A stretch of DNA of 5,426 nucleotides, taken from Ramlibacter sp. Its GTDB lineage: Bacteria > Pseudomonadota > Gammaproteobacteria > Burkholderiales > Burkholderiaceae_C. The DNA lies in contig JAJAZH010000417.1 of assembly GCA_026785815.1 (NCBI GenBank), forward strand, positions 1 through 5,426, in the 5' to 3' direction. The notes under the pieces were generated by a model, which was not told where the DNA came from, searched no databases, and worked only from the letters and a program-made list of their open reading frames with translations. The translations under genes were made by a program, and so were the position numbers. Positions within the stretch are counted from its first letter, which is position 1; every line of letters begins with the position of its first letter. Below, in pieces: positions 1 to 5,426 of this stretch.

Positions 1-414
1 CACCTCCCGGCCGCGGCGAAGACCGTGTTCGCCGAGGTCTGGAAGGACCCGAACTGCGGCTGTTGCAAGGACTGGGTCGCGCACCTGGAAAAGAACCGCT
101 TCAAGGTCAAGGTCAACGACGTCGGCAACGAAGCGATCCGCACCCGGCTGGGCGTCGAGGCCAAGTACGGCAGTTGCCACACCGCCCTCGTCGGCGGCTA
201 TGCCGTCGAAGGGCATGTCCCGGCGCGCGAGATCTTGCGTCTGCTCAAGGAGAAGCCCGACGCCGTCGGGCTGTCGGTCCCCGGCATGCCGGTCGGCTCG
301 CCCGGAATGGATGGCGCCGCGTACGGGAACCGCACCGATGCTTACGCCGTGCTGCTCTTGAAAAGAGGCAGCGCGCCCACCATTTATCAACGTTACCAAG
401 GAAGCAAATCATGA
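1..414 (+). CDS. DUF411 (CopG-like) copper-associated CxCC protein, 5'-truncated by the window edge
   Basis: The frame is open from base 1 and gives 137 residues up to the TGA at 412-414. The first GTG, at 25, is unlikely to be the start: the in-frame codons before it read HLPAAAKT, which looks like the end of a signal peptide, and DUF411 proteins normally carry one. Family hallmarks in this partial numbering are the PNCGCC motif (C19, C21, C22) in a thioredoxin-like beginning, YGSCHT (C59, H60), GYAVEGHVPA (H72), and the Met-containing VPGMPVGSPGM stretch (M96, M103). DUF411 proteins, including CopG of copper-resistance operons, are exported proteins that bind copper through the Cys motif; the exact reaction is unsettled. 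The stop overlaps the ATG of the CusF-like gene (ATGA, 411-414), so the two are probably co-translated. The family call is firm; the role in copper handling comes from family and context. Confidence 0.88.
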   Translation, partial: HLPAAAKTVFAEVWKDPNCGCCKDWVAHLEKNRFKVKVNDVGNEAIRTRLGVEAKYGSCHTALVGGYAVEGHVPAREILRLLKEKPDAVGLSVPGMPVGSPGMDGAAYGNRTDAYAVLLLKRGSAPTIYQRYQGSKS

Positions 415-755
415 AGTCGATCCAACGTGTTCTGTGCGCCAGCGCCCTGGCGATCCTCACCACCGGGTTCTCGTCGATTGTCCTGGCTCAGTCGACCGGC
501 ACCGCGGCGGCTCAGGCCAAGCCGGCAACGACCGAGATGACCGACGCCGAAGTGCGCAAGGTCGACAAGGGCAACAAGAAGATCACGCTCAAGCACGCCG
601 AGATCAAGAACCTGGACATGCCGCCGATGACCATGGTGTTCCTGGTGAATGACGTTGCGATGCTGGACAAGGTCAAGGCTGGCGACAAGGTCCGCTTCAA
701 GGCCAGCAACGACGGCGGCAAGATGACCGTCACTGAAATGCAGGCCGCCAAGTAA
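411..755 (+). CDS. CusF-like periplasmic Cu(I)/Ag(I)-binding protein
   Basis: This 114-residue protein has a Sec signal peptide (basic MKSIQR, hydrophobic stretch, likely cleavage after VLA at residue 26). A low-complexity Ala/Thr linker and a small CusF-type beta-barrel domain (about residues 43-112) follow. The metal site of E. coli CusF (H36, W44, M47, M49) has the same spacing here as H62, M70, M73, M75, within KHAEIKNLDMPPMTMVF. The Trp that caps the metal in E. coli CusF is therefore Met. By family it would bind Cu(I) or Ag(I) in the periplasm and hand it to an efflux system; no CusCBA genes are visible here. The start is fixed by AAGGAAG at 398-404, 6 nt before the ATG, and by the ATGA overlap with the DUF411 gene. 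An in-frame extension upstream of 411 exists but overlaps the DUF411 gene and would bury the signal peptide. No gene symbol is given because orthology to cusF itself is unproven. Confidence 0.9.
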   Translation: MKSIQRVLCASALAILTTGFSSIVLAQSTGTAAAQAKPATTEMTDAEVRKVDKGNKKITLKHAEIKNLDMPPMTMVFLVNDVAMLDKVKAGDKVRFKASNDGGKMTVTEMQAAK

Positions 756-820
756 CGTCCGGGGGCTGCAGGACCGGCCCCGAAGGCGGCAAATCAACTT
801 TCACATCAAGGACCCATCCC

Positions 821-1243
821 ATGACTTCCAGTCTCAAGTTCTCCATGCTTGCGCGCGCTGCCGCCTTTGCCGCGGCGTCCGCTCTGTTCCTCCCGTTGGC
901 CCAAGCGCAGCCGGCCAAGCCCATGAGTCCGATGCCGGGCATGGCGGCTTCATCGATGGCGATGCCGGCTGGAGCAATGGACATGAAGTCGATGATGAAA
1001 GACATGAGCGACAAGATGGCGTCGATGACCATGTCGGGCAACCAGGACGTCGACTTCGCCGTGATGATGCGCATGCACCATCAAGGCGCGATCGACATGG
1101 CGCAGGTTGAGCTGAAGAACGGCAAGGAGCCGAAGATGCGCAAGATGGCCAAGGAAATCGTTGCGGCGCAGAAGAAGGAAATCGCCGAGATCGACAAGTT
1201 CCTGGCCAGCCACGGTCACCCGATGGACAAGACCAAGAAATAA
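821..1243 (+). CDS. DUF305 family Met-rich exported copper-associated protein
   Basis: This 140-residue protein begins with a signal peptide (positive MTSSLK, Ala-rich core, likely cleavage after LAQA at residue 29). A Met-rich segment follows, with 13 Met between residues 35 and 71, including MSPMPGM and MDMKSMM. The DUF305 domain is at about 76-131, with the family signature DVDFAVMMRMHHQGAIDMA (D78, H86, H87, M93), a Lys-rich helix and a closing SHGHP. DUF305 proteins are four-helix-type extracytoplasmic proteins; CopM of Synechocystis is a copper-binding member. The Met and His residues fit Cu(I) and Cu(II) binding in the periplasm. AAGGA at 808-812, 8 nt before the ATG, supports the start. 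It lies 65 nt after the CusF-like gene in the same direction, so it is probably in the same operon. The family call is firm; the metal role is inferred. Confidence 0.9.
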   Translation: MTSSLKFSMLARAAAFAAASALFLPLAQAQPAKPMSPMPGMAASSMAMPAGAMDMKSMMKDMSDKMASMTMSGNQDVDFAVMMRMHHQGAIDMAQVELKNGKEPKMRKMAKEIVAAQKKEIAEIDKFLASHGHPMDKTKK

Positions 1244-1295
1244 GCAGTTGTTTGCGCTGTGGCAGTGCCGCTGGTTGCGTCTGAGCGCAAACTGC
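1244..1295 (+). other. Imperfect inverted repeat (stem-loop) immediately after the DUF305 stop codon
   Basis: The right arm AGCGCAAACTGC (1284-1295) pairs completely with GCAGT (1244-1248) plus TTGCGCT (1252-1258). This gives 12 base pairs interrupted only by a 3-nt bulge (TGT, 1249-1251). The 25-nt loop contains a small GGC-AGT-GCC sub-hairpin (1261-1269). No T-run follows, so it is not a textbook intrinsic terminator. Possible roles are a partial terminator, or an mRNA-stability or processing element between the three periplasmic genes and the ATP-grasp/ATPase pair. The pairing is seen directly; the role is inferred. Confidence 0.55.
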
Positions 1296-1325
1296 TGGCT
1301 TCGGGGCACCCGCCCTCCGTTCGAT

Positions 1326-1330
1326 GGAAG
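1326..1330 (+). promoter_or_regulatory. Ribosome binding site deciding the start of the ATP-grasp-like gene
   Basis: GGAAG lies 8 nt before the ATG at 1339. The earlier in-frame ATG at 1324 has only CCCTCCGTTCG in front of it, with no purine-rich Shine-Dalgarno sequence, and this GGAAG would sit inside its coding sequence. The 1339 start is therefore preferred, five residues shorter. Confidence 0.5.
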
Positions 1331-1338
1331 TCCCCGCG

Positions 1339-2656
1339 ATGCAGCTTTTGTCACCCGCTGTCCCGACTTGCGCCAGCGATTGCCAGGCCACCACGTCGAT
1401 CGAGACGCTGAACCGCAGCTGTTTCTGCATCAGCCTCGATCAGTCAGAACTACGCAAGCAGCTGGAGGCCGACCTGGGCTTGCTGGGACTTCCCGAAGCC
1501 ATGCTGGAGACGCACCCGCACCTGTTCGCGGCAGTTCCGATGTTCGTCTCGCGCGAGCACTTGCAGGCCATGGCGGGAGTGGTCGCCGCAGTGGAAGCGG
1601 TCGTCGCAACACCGCATTACAGCCAAACAGTCCTGGCCTGGGCGCCTGAAAACGCGCAATTCGATCCGGGCCCGGCCGGCGGCTTGCTGGGCTTCGACTT
1701 TCACCTCGGCCCGGCCGGCCCGCAACTGATCGAGATCAACACCAATCCCGGCGGCGCGCTTTTGAACACGGTGCTGGCGCGGGCCCATCGGTCCTGTTGC
1801 GCCGAAGTCGGCGGGCTGGCCATGGAGCCGATGGAAGCCGACGCGGTGGAGCAGGCGCTGTTCGAGCTGTTTCTCACCGAGTGGCGGCTGCAGCGCACGG
1901 ACGGCGCACCGTCCGTTCTGGCCATCGTCGACGAACGGCCGGAGCAGCAGTATCTGTACCCCGAATTTCTCCTGTACCGCGAACTGCTCAAGCGCCATGG
2001 CATCGAGGCTTTGGTCTGCGATCCGGGCGAACTCGTGCGCCGGGCGGGCCGCCTTTGGCATGGCGACCAGCCGATCGACTTCGTCTACAACCGGCTGACG
2101 GATTTCGCGCTGGAGCAACCGGCCCAGGCCACGCTCCAGCAGGCCTACCTGGCCGGCGAAGTGGTCGTCAGCCCGCATCCGCGCGCCCATGCTCTCTATG
2201 CCGACAAGCGCAACCTCACGCTGCTCTGCGACCCGGCGTTCTTGCGCGCGACCGGCGTTGCTGCGAGTGCGGCTGCCGCTCTGCTGGCCGGCATTCCCCG
2301 CACCGAGATCATGACGCCCGACAACCGGGACGCTTTGTGGGCGCGGCGGCGGCAACTGTTCTTCAAGCCGGCTGCCGGCTATGGCAGCAAGGCCGCCTAC
2401 CGCGGCGACAAGCTGACCAGGCGGGTGTGGGAGGAGATGGCGCTGGGCAGCTACGTTGCCCAGGCGCTGGTCGCGCCGAGCGAACGCTCCGTGGCCGGCA
2501 CGCCGGAGGCCACGTCGCTCAAAGCCGATCTGCGCTGCTATGCCTATGCCGGGCAGGTGATGCTGGTGGCGGCGCGCCTGTACCAGGGACAGACCACGAA
2601 TTTCCGCACTCCCGGGGGCGGTTTTGCTCCGGTGTTCACCCAAGCCGAGGTTTCCG

Positions 2657-2670
<14 letters not shown>
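1339..2670 (+). CDS. Uncharacterised protein with circularly permuted ATP-grasp-like motifs, linked to the copper ATPase gene
   Basis: The protein has 443 residues, no signal peptide and no membrane segment, so it is probably cytosolic. Motifs in order are: LIEINTNPGGALLN (130-143), like the E-x-N-x-N-P-G metal-binding end of ATP-grasp enzymes; DFVYNRLTDF (247-256); YADKRNLTLL (287-296); FFKPAAGYGSKAAYRG (341-356), like the nucleotide-binding Lys and Gly-rich loop; and KADLRCYAYAGQVMLVAARL (395-414) followed by TTNFRTPGGG (419-428), like the D-x-R and R/N catalytic strands. In ordinary ATP-grasp enzymes the E-x-N-P-G motif comes last; here it comes first, as in circularly permuted ATP-grasp proteins. 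Such enzymes usually join a carboxylate to an amine or thiol using ATP; the substrate here is unknown. Cysteines cluster near the N-terminus (C11, C15, C28, C30). The 3' end overlaps the ATPase start by 14 nt, suggesting translational coupling. An alternative start is the ATG at 1324. I recognise the fold by motifs only, not a named enzyme. Confidence 0.75.
2647..2650 (+). promoter_or_regulatory. Ribosome binding site deciding the start of the copper ATPase
   Basis: GAGG (within CCGAGG) lies 6 nt before the ATG at 2657, inside the last codons of the ATP-grasp-like gene. It favours 2657 over the in-frame TTG at 2624 (rare codon, deeper overlap) and over the ATG at 2672, whose upstream sequence is a weaker match. 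Confidence 0.55.
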
Positions 2671-4957
<2,287 letters not shown>

Positions 4958-5021
4958 GTGGCCCTCGCAGCTTTCGCCGCGCCGTGTCACCTTGTTTTCC
5001 GATGGTGAACATTGACAGGCC

Positions 5022-5037
5022 GGTCTAAAAAAAGACC
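5022..5037. repeat. Short palindrome with A-rich loop
   Basis: GGTCT (5022-5026) and AGACC (5033-5037) flank six A residues, which read as six T on the minus strand. With a 5-bp stem it is too weak to be called a terminator alone. It sits between two convergent genes and places a T-run in the path of minus-strand transcripts leaving the regulator gene, so it may help end that transcript. Confidence 0.3.
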
Positions 5038-5069
5038 ACTCCAAACCTTGGCCATTGGGCGAAGGTCAA
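5038..5069 (-). promoter_or_regulatory. MerR-family-like operator dyad with -35 box, orphaned between convergent genes
   Basis: Read on the minus strand, TTGACC (5069-5064) runs into the dyad ACCTT (5066-5062) ... AAGGT (5049-5045), 22 bp in total. The layout resembles CueR-type copA promoters, in which TTGACCTTCC leads into GGAAGGT with an over-long -35/-10 spacer. With a 20-nt spacer the -10 position reads TGGAGT (5043-5038), a poor match. The same bases can fold as a hairpin (ACCTT and GCC paired with GGC and AAGGT around a CAAT loop, one C-C mismatch), so a terminator for the minus-strand regulator gene is the main alternative. A promoter here would point into the 3' end of copA. Confidence 0.35.
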
Positions 5070-5093
5070 GCGCCAAGCGGGTCAATCAGAAAC

Positions 5094-5426
5094 TTATCGA
5101 CGGCGCGTGAGCGCGCGGGAAGCGGGCCGGTGATCGTGCGCCCGGGCAGCGCGGTCCAGGCCGCTCAGGATCCCGCAGTTCGCGGCCACCTGATCGACCG
5201 GGCAAGCGGACCGAAGCGCCCGCAGCTCTTTCTGCAGCACCTTCAACTCGCTGATGCGCTGCGTGACGTGGCCGATGTGGGCGTCCAGCAGGTGATCGTC
5301 CTCGCCGCAGTTGTCCTGCGGAGAGTCCTTGTATTTCAGCAGCACGCGAACCTCGTCCAGCGCCATGTCCAGGCAGCGGCAGTGGCGGATGAACGCCAGC
5401 CGTTGCACGTGGCTGTGGTCATACAC
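5094..5426 (-). CDS. PbrR/CadR-type MerR family metal-responsive regulator, N-terminus cut by the window edge
   Basis: The 110 visible residues run from within the DNA-binding region to a TAA (complement of 5094-5096). The segment from YDHSHVQRLAFIRHCR through LDMALDEVRVLL is the end of the MerR helix-turn-helix domain. A long dimerisation helix follows (about 44-72), then a C-terminal metal loop. Cysteines C40 (DNCGE), C75 (SACPV) and C84 (NCGIL) are spaced 35 and 9 apart, the spacing of the three Pb(II)-binding cysteines in PbrR691 (C78, C113, C122). By that alignment about 38 residues are missing upstream. The GTG at the window edge is therefore an internal Val codon. Such regulators bind Pb(II), Cd(II) or Zn(II) and untwist a promoter with a long spacer. 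CueR-type copper sensors have a C-x7-C loop and lack the Cys at the C40 position. The gene converges with copA, so its usual divergent target would lie beyond 5426. Confidence 0.87.
   Translation of the reverse strand: MYDHSHVQRLAFIRHCRCLDMALDEVRVLLKYKDSPQDNCGEDDHLLDAHIGHVTQRISELKVLQKELRALRSACPVDQVAANCGILSGLDRAARAHDHRPASRALTRRR

Noticed and set aside
25..27. GTG as the start of the DUF411 gene
   Set aside because: The frame is open to base 1, codes for a signal-peptide-like end before it, and starting here would remove the expected export signal.
760..782. Possible terminator hairpin between the CusF-like and DUF305 genes
   Set aside because: Only five pairs (CGGGG with CCCCG) around a 13-nt loop, and no T-run follows.
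1324..1326. ATG at 1324 as the start of the ATP-grasp-like gene
   Set aside because: No Shine-Dalgarno sequence precedes it, whereas the ATG at 1339 has GGAAG at 8 nt. Kept only as an alternative.
2624..2626. TTG as the start of the copper ATPase
   Set aside because: It is a rare start codon without a good ribosome binding site; the ATG at 2657 has GAGG 6 nt upstream and leaves the YHS domain intact.
1450..2643. Long minus-strand open frames opposite the ATP-grasp-like gene and the ATPase (also 2711-4147 and 3856-4788)
   Set aside because: Their translations are rich in Arg, His, Gln and Ala with no recognisable domain, as expected for shadows of high-GC genes with strong third-position bias.
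5012..5017. Perfect plus-strand TTGACA as a -35 box
   Set aside because: No -10-like hexamer lies 16-20 nt downstream, and a plus-strand promoter here would only run antisense into the regulator gene.
4985..5017. Inverted repeat TGTCACC ... GGTGA ... TGACA after the copA stop as a terminator
   Set aside because: The pairing needs a 7-nt bulge and a 12-nt loop and has no T-run; too weak to call.
5424..5426. Minus-strand GTG as the true start of the MerR-type regulator
   Set aside because: The protein would lack the helix-turn-helix; comparison with PbrR691 cysteine spacing shows about 38 residues are missing beyond the window.

Overview
The window reads as a copper-handling cassette from a GC-rich Gram-negative bacterium. 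The best guess is a betaproteobacterium of the Burkholderiales (Comamonadaceae or a relative). This rests on the gene families, the strong GC bias at third codon positions and the PbrR/CadR-type regulator; there is no rRNA or other taxonomic marker. Both window edges cut through genes.

Layout: (1) 1-1243, plus strand, holds three small exported-type proteins. They are the 3' part of a DUF411 (CopG-like) CxCC protein, a CusF-like Cu(I)/Ag(I) chaperone whose ATG overlaps the previous stop as ATGA, and a Met-rich DUF305 protein. (2) 1244-1338 is a short gap that opens with a strong imperfect stem-loop directly after the DUF305 stop. (3) 1339-4957, plus strand, holds an uncharacterised cytosolic protein with ATP-grasp-like motifs in circularly permuted order. 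It overlaps by 14 nt a P1B-1 copper-exporting ATPase that carries YHS and heavy-metal-binding domains at its N-terminus instead of an HMA domain. (4) 4958-5093 is a convergent intergenic region with no gene. It contains a MerR-family-like operator dyad with an adjoining TTGACC on the minus strand, and a small A-loop palindrome. (5) 5094-5426, minus strand, is the C-terminal part of a PbrR/CadR-type MerR regulator whose DNA-binding domain lies beyond the window.

Working model (inference): the ATPase pumps Cu(I) out of the cytosol, and the CusF-like, DUF305 and DUF411 proteins bind or pass on copper in the periplasm. The ATP-grasp-like protein is the least understood member. It has no export signal, so it would act in the cytosol, and its overlap with the ATPase gene suggests a linked role, possibly ligation of a small thiol or peptide that buffers Cu(I). 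The promoter of the plus-strand cluster is not visible and probably lies upstream of base 1. The convergent regulator probably controls a neighbouring Pb/Cd/Zn gene outside the window.
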